NCBI RefSeq assembly: GCF_030253575.1
Contig: NC_080561.1
Span: 35,859,564-35,923,563 of the forward strand
Origin: Rhododendron vialii
Taxonomy: Eukaryota > Streptophyta > Magnoliopsida > Ericales > Ericaceae
Length of the DNA: 64,000 nt
Reading direction: 5' to 3'
Shown here in pieces: positions 34,815-45,175 of this stretch (within the stretch, counting starts at the first letter, position 1; every line of letters begins with the position of its first letter). The notes below the pieces were generated by a model. It saw only the letters and a list, made by a program, of their open reading frames with translations. It made no database searches and was not told the origin of the DNA. The translations under genes were made by a program, and so were the position numbers.

Positions 34815-35090
34815 TTATAAATACCTGATAAATTTTTTGTAAGTTGGCAATACCCGCGTTCCGAAAACTACGGATCCCTCTTGAATTAGTTCTTTGAAAA
34901 TATCATTGTATTTCTTGTTCTTGAGGCAGTTCTTCAGAGTATCTCCCCTTGTGGAAATGTCGATATAGTAATTGGTTCCACTTTGCCGAATGCTTGGGTT
35001 CGGAAACCCAATGCTTGAGTGCCGGCGCTCTAACAGAATAGTGTGAACCTTTTTTGCTTCCTCCATTGAACTAAATTTTTGTTTGTTCAT
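34815..35090 (-). CDS. Unknown small protein, right arm of inverted duplication
   Basis: This is the reverse-strand counterpart of 33405-33675, beginning MNKQKFSSMEEAKKVHTILL and sharing GFPNPSIRQSGTNYYIDIS and LKNCLKNKKYNDIFKELIQ. An extra base in the run before TTTATCAGG shifts the frame just before the shared donor-like site, so it ends as KFIRYL. No TATA box like that of the left arm was noticed upstream of it (toward 35150-35300). Function unknown. Confidence 0.35.
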   Translation of the reverse strand: MNKQKFSSMEEAKKVHTILLERRHSSIGFPNPSIRQSGTNYYIDISTRGDTLKNCLKNKKYNDIFKELIQEGSVVFGTRVLPTYKKFIRYL

Positions 35091-35122
35091 AGCTAGTAAT
35101 TTTGGTATTTGATTTGGTAGAG

Positions 35123-36720
35123 TTGCTGCTGCTGTTTCCTATGGCTACTGTTTTCAAGTCAAGATAGTATTCTACGACTGCTTTCCCTTCGGCTGCTGCT
35201 ACTGTTTTCTTCTCAACTTAAGCTGGTGTGCTGTTCAATTGTGGCTTAAGCTATAGTATCCCAAGATCATTGTCTTCAGTTGTGCATTCGGAGGTTCAAT
35301 TTGAAGCATCCGAAATGTTCTAGTCTTATTTGGATGTATTTCAGTAATATATGGTGGTTCATAGTTGTGGTTCAACTGCCCGAATTGCTGCCATTCTGGT
35401 CCAGATTTCAGTCATAGCATGGTGCTATGTTCTGTTTGTAGCTGCTTTGCATGTTATGGCGACAGTATCCCATTATTCTGTTTCCATTTTGTCCACCTAG
35501 TTATAGCTTGTACTAGTCTCAAAAACATATCTCAGCTCCGTTGTTTCCGTTTCCTCTTTTTTAGATGGAATGGAAACAATTGGTATCTCCTATTTTAGTA
35601 TCTTGCAGCCAATTGGCTTAAGTTTTCACTTTTCTTCTTTCTTTTGGTATGTTCCTTGTAGGCTGTGTATATTCGGTTATCATTTTTTCCAATTTCAAGC
35701 TGATTTACCCCGAAAAATTTTTTTTTTGTGCGGCCAAGATACAGAAGTTTGATAGAACTAAAATGAAAGGCCTGTGTGATTCCAATCCATACACCTCGAT
35801 CATAAAACTGATCACAGGCTATGTATATTCTGGTCATATTTATCTCTCAATGGATACGACTCTGTTCGGATAGGTGCATAGTTACATATGGACATAAATA
35901 TTTCACTGCATTGCTTGTTGAATTTACAGATTTCGAATAGTTGGTTACCCATAGCTTTATTGTTTTCTGAATGTTAGTAGTTCCATGGATTTTTTCAATA
36001 TGAACTTACCTGGCTTGGTGGAGTTTGATTTTCCGATTAATTGTGGAGCAGCGAACTTATATAAATTGAAACAAGCTGTATAATGAAACCATCTTGGAAA
36101 GTTTTGGGTTGGTGGTGGTCCTGTGTCACCCGTCGATCCATCTTGTATGCAAGTGTCTAATCACACGACTCAATCCAAAACACATGGGGTTCGAAGGATT
36201 CTTAGCACTTGCATTCAAAATTCTTGCCAACATATTTAAGGGTTGAAGGATTCTTAAAACCTGGAAAAAAAAAAAAAAAGAGAGAGAATTTGATTCTTGA
36301 GAAAGCCAAGTTTGGGGAGATTTTTCAGATCAGATTTTAGATTTTAAACATTTAGAAAGCTGATTTTCAAGTTTTTGCAGTAAAAAAAAATACCGGTTTT
36401 GCTGCCGCTTAACCACAGTTTCTGTAGTGAAGTGATGCACTATTGCGATATAACAAGGGGAAAACTATGCGATTTACGGCAATCAAATCCTCTAAACAGC
36501 CATTTAAGTGTTCTGCTGTCTCCCATAACAACTTTGATTTTCCTTGTACAAAAGTGCAAAATACCTGTAGAGCATCGCGGCGCTACATGATCCCCAAGTC
36601 CATATGTGCCTTTGTACGTACAAACATAAACAAACTTGTCGCGCACAGTGATACGAGCAATGATATGTCAAATCTGAAGGCAGTTGGTTCAAGCGTGGAG
36701 TATTCCTTGATGGCAACCTT
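35123..36720. other. Intergenic region
   Basis: No gene is recognised on either strand. A poly-A run followed by gagagaga lies at about 36264-36287. Open frames here are short and of unremarkable composition. Confidence 0.4.
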
Positions 36721-36721
36721 A

Positions 36722-37563
36722 TAACATAAAGTTGGAAAGGGGGAATCAATTGAAGTTAAGAGTCAGTGCATTATAAGAGAAGTCCAAATACCACAAACTG
36801 GACAGATTGGAGAAGTGGGCTTCAGAGATTATGCCTGTTAATGAGTTGAAAGCGCAGCTGAAATACTTGGGCTGGTGAGGAAGTCCAAACACTTCTGTCT
36901 ATAGTCCCATTCAACTGATTGTGTCCAATTAGTAAAGATTCAAAAGATGGAGATAGTGAAAAGATCAGGAGATGACTTCGTAATTTGATTCCCCCCAAAG
37001 ACAGATAAACTAGACTTTGAAGGTTTCCAAAGCTTTTTGGGAATGATCCACTCAATAGATTATTATCAAGATGCAATTCTCTTAGCAGAGAAAATGATCT
37101 AGTGAAATCAGCCAATGAACCTTTAAGCTGGTTGGAAGATAAATCCAGTATCTCTAATGAATTCTTTGCCCCAGACAATTTTTGCAGAAACTCGTGAAGC
37201 TCTTCCGTTATGTTATTACCTTCCAGATCCAAAGACTGCAAATGACTTGAATTCGCAAAGGATTTCGAAAGGCCACCTTCAAGTTGATTCTGATGGAGAC
37301 TGAGGTTTGTTAGGGAATCGAGCATGGTTACCTTTTTTGCAACAGTCTTTAGTACTCTCCCACGAAGAGAGACGACTGTAATCGTCGATAAGAGCTTGTT
37401 TGAAGTTGAGGAGAGCTTGTCTCTCCCTCTCAATGCACCTGATTATTTCAGCATGATCTCCAACTCCTGAGGAGGAGAGTGCAAGGTTCAAGTATGATAA
37501 TACCACAAGGAGAAAAGTATGGAGAAGTTGAAGAGAGCTTTTGCGCTTGATGATCATCTCCAT
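36722..37563 (-). pseudogene. Deleted copy of an LRR receptor-like protein gene
   Basis: The start is ATG at 37563 ([20 protein letters not shown]), an uninterrupted signal peptide, then [19 protein letters not shown] and [12 protein letters not shown]. The frame then breaks and the sequence jumps to [20 protein letters not shown], so the last part of the LRR N-cap and the first repeats are missing. LRR units follow ([26 protein letters not shown]-type repeats) to about 36822, and after a further deletion/shift a short piece equivalent to VPPFQLDVI is seen near 36725-36750. Everything downstream (most LRRs, C-cap, membrane span) is absent. It is clearly a tandem relative of the gene at 39903-42455. 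Confidence 0.85.
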
Positions 37564-37610
37564 AAGGGAAATTAAGAACATGCAAGAGGAAGCTGTAAAA
37601 ACACGAGCTA

Positions 37611-38170
37611 ATGAGAATTGGACCTCGGAATTTGAGGTCTAAGAGAATTATGGCCTTATGGCGATTCCGTTCTGAGGACTGTGGCCTTGCAATTGTTAAG
37701 ACTCCCGGCAATCGAAAAAGGAAGAAGGTAGATAGTGTCAAAATTGGTGGTCATGATGCTAAGGCTATGCATAACCCCAATCAGAGGAAGCGTAAACGGG
37801 AAAGGGTGATTGAGGACAGTTGTGGCGACCCTCATACTTACCGTATCCCTCAACACCGTGCTTTGCATTGACTTGTCTCTGTCTCTTGTTCTTTTTCTTG
37901 TTTTGCAGGTATTGTTAGTGGTGTGGTCGGTGTTGAGGCAGTGCTTGGGGTGTTCCTTTGAGTTTTATGGGGCGTATGGTTAGTCTTGTTGGTTGTTTGT
38001 TATGTCGGGTCTTTGTCTTCATTTTGCCGGGTTGTGGTGTGTTTTGTTGTTTGTATGGACTTGGAAGCATAGTCACACAGGGATGTACTTGGTTTTTTGA
38101 TATTAATGGATTATGTTTGTGTTTTGATAAATAAATAATAATAAAAAAAGATTGTTCAACCAAAAAAAAA
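37611..38170 (+). mobile_element. Possible 5'-truncated LINE 3' end
   Basis: A plus-strand frame at 37611-37871 ends RVIEDSCGDPHTYRIPQHRA, followed by about 280 bases of T/G-rich non-coding sequence and ttttttgatattaatggatt and an A-rich tail (aataaataataataaaaaaa) at about 38128-38150. A truncated coding tail, T-rich 3' UTR with a 'gatattaatg' signature and A-rich end is the usual layout of plant L1-type retroposons. A repeated aagattgttca at about 38149 and 38180 flanks a further A-rich stretch. The call rests on layout, not on a recognised enzyme domain. Confidence 0.4.
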
Positions 38171-39902
38171 AGAAGAAGAAGATTGTTCAGCACTCAAATT
38201 CCCCAAGACGTTACGAGGAAGACTTGGAGACAACAATAATGTCAGTTATGTCGCTGTTTCAACTGTGCTTAATTGGTTAAAAATTAGTAACTCAGATAAT
38301 CCAAATATGTGGGGGATTCTTTGTATGCGGGAAGAGTTCGGAATGACATACTTCGAAAATGTATGGCTGCAATACAGTCTTGTTACATCATTAGTCTCTT
38401 TCTAGACTAAATTTTCACTCCAAGAACAGAAAAGTGCACCTTAATTCCCAATTGAGGAGTAACACGCTTTTTAATTACCACTAAGTCTAGGCGTATGCTG
38501 AGAACGTTCTCAGCTCTGAAAATGTATATGTCTACGCTTGTGCTGAAAATGTCTGAGAACGTTCTCAACCGTCAACGATAGTGGTGGAGCAATATTTTTG
38601 GTATAAAAATTTGACTTTCCTGAAGCGTGTATTTCATAATCTAGGCCTGAATTGGTGGGAATTATTTTGTCTTCAACCTTTGAGAAGTAGGAAAGCCCCT
38701 ACTATAAATAGAAAGATAGACAGTGAGTTGGGGGCATATGAATCAGTCCCAAACCAGATGGGCCTAGCAAAATCACAAAGATGAAAAATGGGCTTGGAAT
38801 TTCGATCTCTCTAGGCTATAGTGATAAATAGTAATAAAAAAAAAAAACCAATCCACTCCCTACTACTCCACATTAATCATGGCAAAGGGTTTCATAAGAA
38901 GAGTTGAATTCTGTAAGTGAGATTGAGGTCAAAGTGCAGGGGTCAAGATGACGCTTAGCCACAAAATGTTCCATGAACACTTCTTTTAATATATAAAATC
39001 TCAAAGGGAGTAACTTCATTAATAGCAGGATATCAGTTTCACGACATACATAAAACACAAAAAGGGAAACTAGCAAGTCTAGGGTAAGAAAAACCATATG
39101 TGGTGCGTGTAGCGACCACTCTTCTATCCCTAAGATTATCAACAAAATCAACTAAGGCTTGTGCTGCTAAGGCATGGGCACGCTAAACAACCTAGCATGA
39201 GAACCGGTGAGATACTATAAAAAGTAGTCAATTTAGATATCTTCTTGGAAAGGTGCCGCAACCAAACATTAGCTGCAGCAAATCAGAGCAATCCTTATCA
39301 ATAATCTGTAAAAATAGTAAGAAGCCGAGCATATGGTATTCAAACTGTGCCATGTAGTATTCCAAGTATGGCAAAACTATCCACAATTCACAATGACCAT
39401 AGTACAAAATAGAAGATTAATTGCTCCCAAACACGCGATTTAATTGCAATGACACATAAAACTAGTATCAACTCCTTCGGGAAATATATGTTAAGTCTAG
39501 TAAAGAGAAGTAGCAAAAGCTCCGCAACCTCTATTGTAAACTCGTTTTTGGGACCTTCTTGCGAAAAATGAAAGCAAAAACAGAAAAACGGTACAATTAA
39601 TGTGACGATTGGATATAGCAAAATCCAAATTTAAGTCACCATCAATCCGTTAATGAACAGATTTGTCAAAAAAGAAAAGGGAAGAAGGGAGTGATGATAT
39701 ATGATCCCACTAATTACCAAATTAAATTGCTAGCCGTTTAGCAGTTAAAAACGAGGGTAGCTGTACAAGTTACCATAGCAATTCCAGGTTTGTGATTGAA
39801 TCCTAAATAGGATGTTAAAAGAAGTTTTTCACTCCTATACCGTGATCAACCAAAACAATTAAGGGAAGCCAAAATTTAAAAAATGATACTCACCGATAAG
39901 AT
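38171..39902. other. Intergenic DNA downstream of the RLP gene
   Basis: Nothing recognised. The part nearest 39900 probably includes the 3' UTR of the RLP gene. A reverse frame of 92 codons at 38873-39151 contains hydrophobic residues but no known motif. Confidence 0.4.
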
Positions 39903-42455
39903 CTAAGGCCTCCTTTGTAGTTTAGCCCAGTTCAATGTAATGGTCACATAGATCCAATCCGTTATGTGGTTCAGGAACATGAAAAATGCATGTCGAGACT
40001 GACTATTGAAAAGTATAGTGCCAAAAACTCCCCAAAATCCGAAGAAGAAACCAAGCCCCATGCTAACATAAAATCCTTGAGTAATGGAACTATCCTCATC
40101 TTCTTGAATGTTTTTGTCTTTGGGATGAGCAGTATTGGGAGATTCTGCTGTTTTTTCTTCTCCTGGGCACTTGTTGGGAAGTGGAACCCCACAAAGTTCA
40201 AGATTCCCAGAATATGTAGAAGCATTAAAGCTTTGGAGTTGCGTGCTTAATGGGATTTTGCCAGATAAATTGTTACTTGACAAGTTCAAAACGCTTAGAA
40301 AACTCAAATGAGCAAGGCTTCCGGGAATTTCACCAAAAAGTCTGTTCGTAGACAAGTCAAGAGATTCCAACATTTCCATCCACCCGATCTCTTGGACGAT
40401 TTTTCCTGTCAAAGTGTTTCTCGAGAGGTTCAAGGAATGCAACCCTGAAAGACTCCAAACTTGGTCAGGAATTTTTCCGGATAATCTGTTGCTACAAAGA
40501 TCAATGGTCTTCAGTAGTCCTAGATTTTTTCCGTACTCCTGGTCTTTTCCTTTCCATTGCACCAGTGCATTAGGTACATATGTGCTTATGTCAAGAATAG
40601 GGTCTGTATTTGCATAGTACTCAAAACTTGTGGTGGCATTAGAATTCTTAGTTTCCACCAGAACAGTGAAATTGGAAAAGCATGGTGGTATACTTCCTGA
40701 TAAATGATTCTGGGAGAAGTCCAAAATTTGAATGTGGTTAAGATGACATATTTGTCGAGGTATGCTTCCCTTAAATTCATTGGATCGAAGAATAAGGACA
40801 ATCAAACTTGTCAGGTGTGTCCCCAACCATTCTGGTACTATTCCTGTGAATCTGTTTCCCCTGAAGTCAATAATCCTCAGCTTTGTGCATCTCTTGAGAG
40901 AAGAAGGTATTTCCCCGGATAAATTGTTACCGCGCAAGTTCAATGTTTGAATGAAACTTAGCAAGTCGATAGAGCTGGGAATTTCCCCATACAAATTATT
41001 GTTTGCCAAACTAATGATTGTGAGTTGTTCGAACCGTGACAAACAATATGGAAGCTCTCCTGATATTAGGTTATCTGAGAGGTCTAGAAAGATGATCTTG
41101 GGCCACTGTGTAGATATTGTGCATAAGAAAGAAAGCGGCCCCCCAAACTTATTCTTGGAGAGATTCAAAGATAATAGCATACGAGTAAATAGTGGTATTG
41201 GACCTGTAAGAAGAGTATCACTTAAATCTATTACTTCAGCATACGGAAACTTCAAAGATAAATCAGGCAAGAAGCCATTAATCTGGTTGTGAGAGAGATT
41301 TAGAGAACTTAATGTCGGGGATAGATCCCATAACCAGCTGGGAATATTACCAGCAATTCCATTACTAGGCATATCAAGCACAGAAAATTCATTTTGAGTT
41401 CGAAGCCACTTTGGGAAACGAGGACCCAACTTGCAAGTCGAAAACTTTATAACATCAAGTTGGAAAGGGGGAACCCAATCAGAACTGAAGTTAAAAGTTA
41501 ATGCATTAGAAGATAAGTCCAAATACGACAAACTGGAGAGATTGGAGAAGTGGGCTTCAGAGATTGTGCCTTTTAATGAGTTGAAACCACACCTTAAATA
41601 CACGAGCTCGTGAAGCTGTCCAATACCTCTATCTATAGTCCCATTCAACAGATTGTTTCCCAGATCTAACATTCGCAATGATGGAAACACTGAAAGATCA
41701 GGTAATGACCCTGTAATTTGATTCCCTGACAAAAACAGAGTAGAAAGACTCGGAAGGTTTCCAATGTCTTTTGGGAAGGATCCACTCAGTGAATTATTAT
41801 CGAGGGATAATGCGCTTAAGAGAGAAAATCTTGTGAAATCCGGCAAAGGACCTCTAAGTTGGTTGTCAGATAAATATAATGTAACTAATGAGTTGCTTGC
41901 CCCAGACAACTTTTGCAGAAACTCGTGAAGCTCTTCCGTCAGATTATTACCTGACAGATCCAAATATTGTAGATGACTTGAATTCACAAAGGATTTCGGA
42001 AGGCCACCTTCAAGTTGATTCTGACGGAGAATGAGGTTTGTGAGGGAAACCAATTCTCCAAAGGCATCAGGAATTTGGCCATATAAACCATTCCCACTAA
42101 GGTCCAAGAACCTCAAATGGTGTAATTCAAGCAATGAAGGGCTAATCTTACCTCCCAGAAACTGATAAGAAAGATCGAGCACGGTTACGTGACTTGTCAT
42201 ATTGTGGTTGCTGCACTGGACCCCTATCCATTTGCAACAGTCTTTAGTACTCCCCCAAGAAGAGAGCCAGCCACTATCTTCGATAAGAGCTTCTTTGAAC
42301 TTGAGGAGAGCTTGTCTCTCCCTCTCTATGCACCTGATTATTTCAGCATCTCCAACTCCTGATCCTGAGGCTGAGGAGAGTGCAAGAGCGGGGTTTAACT
42401 ATGGTAAAACCACAAGAAGGAGAAGTTGAATAGAGCTTTTGCCCGTGATTATCAT
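39903..42455 (-). CDS. LRR receptor-like protein (EIX-type), with an in-frame stop in the signal peptide
   Basis: A single-exon cell-surface receptor without kinase. From the ATG at 42455 the frame reads [18 protein letters not shown], then TAG (42399-42401, codon 19), then [14 protein letters not shown]. It stays open to the stop at 39903, 850 codons in all. The neighbouring copy at 37563 has TAC (Tyr) at the same place. After the stop come the LRR N-cap ([36 protein letters not shown]), some two dozen extracellular LRRs, the island segment with [19 protein letters not shown], the C-cap ([12 protein letters not shown]), an acidic juxtamembrane stretch, a membrane span with small-residue spacing ([16 protein letters not shown]) and a short basic tail ending NWAKLQRRP. 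Known relatives pair with SOBIR1/BAK1 kinases to sense pathogen molecules. An initiation at 42200 ([10 protein letters not shown]) would give 765 residues but no signal peptide, so the allele is probably impaired unless the stop is a sequence error. Confidence 0.85.
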
Positions 42456-45175
42456 CTCCGTAAGATAAATTAATTAAGAACAAGATGGAGCAGTAAAAAC
42501 ACAAACTAGTGAGAGTTTGCAGTCACTGTTTTTTCAGATCCGTAACCAATGAGTCCTTATATATTGTGAAAAAAGTTTCATTTCCACAAAAGTACATTCT
42601 ATTTTAACGAAGCAAGCAATCTTTTCAGGACAAAGGTAGAATTTTTTAATTTCACCACAAAGACTAGGAAGTTAGCTGGCTCACTGAGTGCAAGACTTAA
42701 GAAGTCGACTATGAGTTTCTCCGTAAACTTTACTGTTTGCCAACTTTTCACCATTAGTCATAGTTTTAGTCCAAATTTTCCTTTTTGGAAAATAGAGTCA
42801 TTGTTTACAATTGACTGACCAAGTGCAAGACTAAGAAGTTCCCCTGGAGTTTCTCCCCAACTTTCTTTTTTTCCCAAACCAATGTGTTTCTTTTCCTTAA
42901 GTTTCTATTTCCTTGTTTTGTTGAATTGTTGTGTTTCCAATTTTTTCTTCCCCTGCTTCTTTTTCCTTGAGATGGAAATATCGCAGATCCCGACCGGGTT
43001 TTTTGCCGAACGAAATTGAACCCGAAATTTGAAAACCAAAGCCGAACTCGAGCCAAAGCCCAACAGGTCTTCTTTCACCTAGACCGTAAACTGACCTCGG
43101 GAATTGGTTCAGTTTTGTTTTTTGCCAAACCCGATTTTTATGTGTGTCAATATATGCATATATTGAGAGTGTATAAATATCTAAATGAGGGTATATGTCA
43201 TCAAGGATGGAGCTAGGGGAACAAGTGGCGGCGTCTGTCACCACATTCATTTTAATGCTATTACTAAAACTACTGTGTTCGAAGCCTTGCAATGTATCTG
43301 GGTCCACATGCATCGTTGAATGGTTTTGTACACATTTGTGTTATAAAGTTATGTTTCTTGCTGTTAAGAAAACTAAATATTATTTATGTGTGATTGATTA
43401 ACATGGTTTTAGAGCTATAAGATTCGATCAGGTCCTGTGGGATACTCGCTCTCCAACAGGCAACCTAAGCTTGCAATGGTCCGCCGGGCCCTCGGATTTT
43501 ACCTCATATCTCTACTGTCATGGCTTTTCTCACTCATGGCTTTTTTTGGCTCTCTTAGTTTTCTCCATGACTTCTCCCGGTTTCTATTGGCTTGGCTGCT
43601 CCAAGAAACCTAGACCAATAAAGGAAGTACGCATAACAAGGAAACATATATATTAACCTAGCCTAAACAGGAAACATAATATTTTCTATTATGTTAACAC
43701 TTGCATGGCTCTGAATCAAGAAAGAGTACTTGAATCATTATGCACCATTCCCAGTCACTCATAAATCCTCCAAGTTCTTATTGATCATCACAATCTCCAT
43801 TCACACCCCACTTTTTTGTTTGTCAATAAAGAGTATTGCTTCAATGGATAAACACATAAATACAAAGAGTTCACAAATAAATTACAAGGATCCATAGGTT
43901 GATCATTCTACAGAAGCTAGCGTTAATGCAATACATAACTTGAGAAATAAACTGAAATCAAACAGCTCCCAAGAGTACACAAATCTAAGATACTGAAATA
44001 TCAATAGAGCTTCAGCCATCCATTATCACAAAGAAAAGAAGTGTCCACCTTTAAACGAAGTTAGGAAAAATACAGCAAACTTTACTGAAGAGAGAGCTTT
44101 AGATGTGGTGCTTCGATCTGCTGCTGATATGCTACAAAAGTGAAGGGACTGAACCTTTGTTACCCGGAATGCACATCGTTCTGGTACAAGGAACAGGAAT
44201 GAGAATTATATACCACATGGCCTCAATTGATGTATGGTGAGGGTAGACTTGTACAGAATACTACTATGTAACACTATTCTAAGAGATCAAATCCAATGAG
44301 TAGAATGCTGTTTTTCGAATTCATGACGCAAAATACTCTAGTAGCATTTTGACAGATTTTCGTTTACATGCATGTGTCCTATTTGTGTTCAATTTCTTGG
44401 TTGGTTATAATTTAGTTTAGTTTCCTTGCTTCGCCAAAATGGTAAGGCAATAAATAGGAAAACATAGGACGCTTAGGATCGGTGAATTCAGTGTTTCGCA
44501 ATGTTAGTGGCCATATATTGAAATGTGCAGTCCAACACATAATTTTCTAGGATGGTAGTGAATTGTGGTAAAAGAGGACCTTCAGAGGTAAAGAGGAGAT
44601 GGAAAAATACCCCGTTGGTTTGGCTCCAAGGCTTAGGCACACGGAGAGTGAATAAGAAAGAGGAAATTGCTTCACTCTAGCGAAAACAGTGTCGGGTTTT
44701 GGTTGTTTTTGGACAAATATTAGCAAGCTCTACAGAGCATAGCTGACTGATCTCCCCTGCATCCATTCGCAGATTTTTCTTTGCATAACCCTCTGAGTGT
44801 TTGTATCTTTTGTTGTCCTTGTGATTTGTGGGTGTCTCTCAACATGCCCACACCGGTGATTTTGAACCCTCCAATGTCATTATGGGCATGGAGATAGCTG
44901 GTTGGACTCAACCTAAATATCGTACTCTAGTCCTCTTGTTACCTCCGAAGGAATCTCTCAAAATAAAGTTCTTAAAAAACATCAGAGTTATACTCTGAAG
45001 TCTTCTGCAAGATGACTGAAGCAGATTGTCGTGAATATGCGGAAGACAAACGTTCGCCGTTAACCAAAGCGTACTGTTCCCGCAACACACACAACACATA
45101 TCCATGATCACTAGAATCTTATGAAGGTGTGATGTAGAACCTGAAGGTCCTGTAATTGCTAATTTAGCCACACCA
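42456..45175. other. RLP promoter and intergenic DNA
   Basis: The first several hundred bases are upstream of the RLP gene and include the likely promoter. The rest has no recognised gene. The part close to 45175 is probably the 3' UTR of the PPR gene. Confidence 0.4.

Larger units (their letters stand above)
33383..35122. repeat. 1.74-kb inverted duplication (two ~860-bp arms)
   Basis: The left arm runs from about 33383 to 34235 and the right arm from about 34262 to 35122, with a centre near 34250 and a spacer of only some tens of bases. Matching landmarks include gggtttccgaacccaagcat (33495) against its complement near 35000, and aaaaagtagccggagagaag (34177) against cttctctccagctacttttt (34306). 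Identity looks to be about 85-90% by eye with small indels. A transcript through both arms would fold into a long hairpin. Confidence 0.85.

Noticed and set aside
38873-39151. 92-codon hydrophobic minus-strand frame upstream of the RLP end
   Set aside because: Composition alone is not enough. No motif, promoter or homology was recognised.
40951-41292. Plus-strand frames opposite the RLP gene
   Set aside because: They are antisense shadows of the long LRR coding frame with no independent support.
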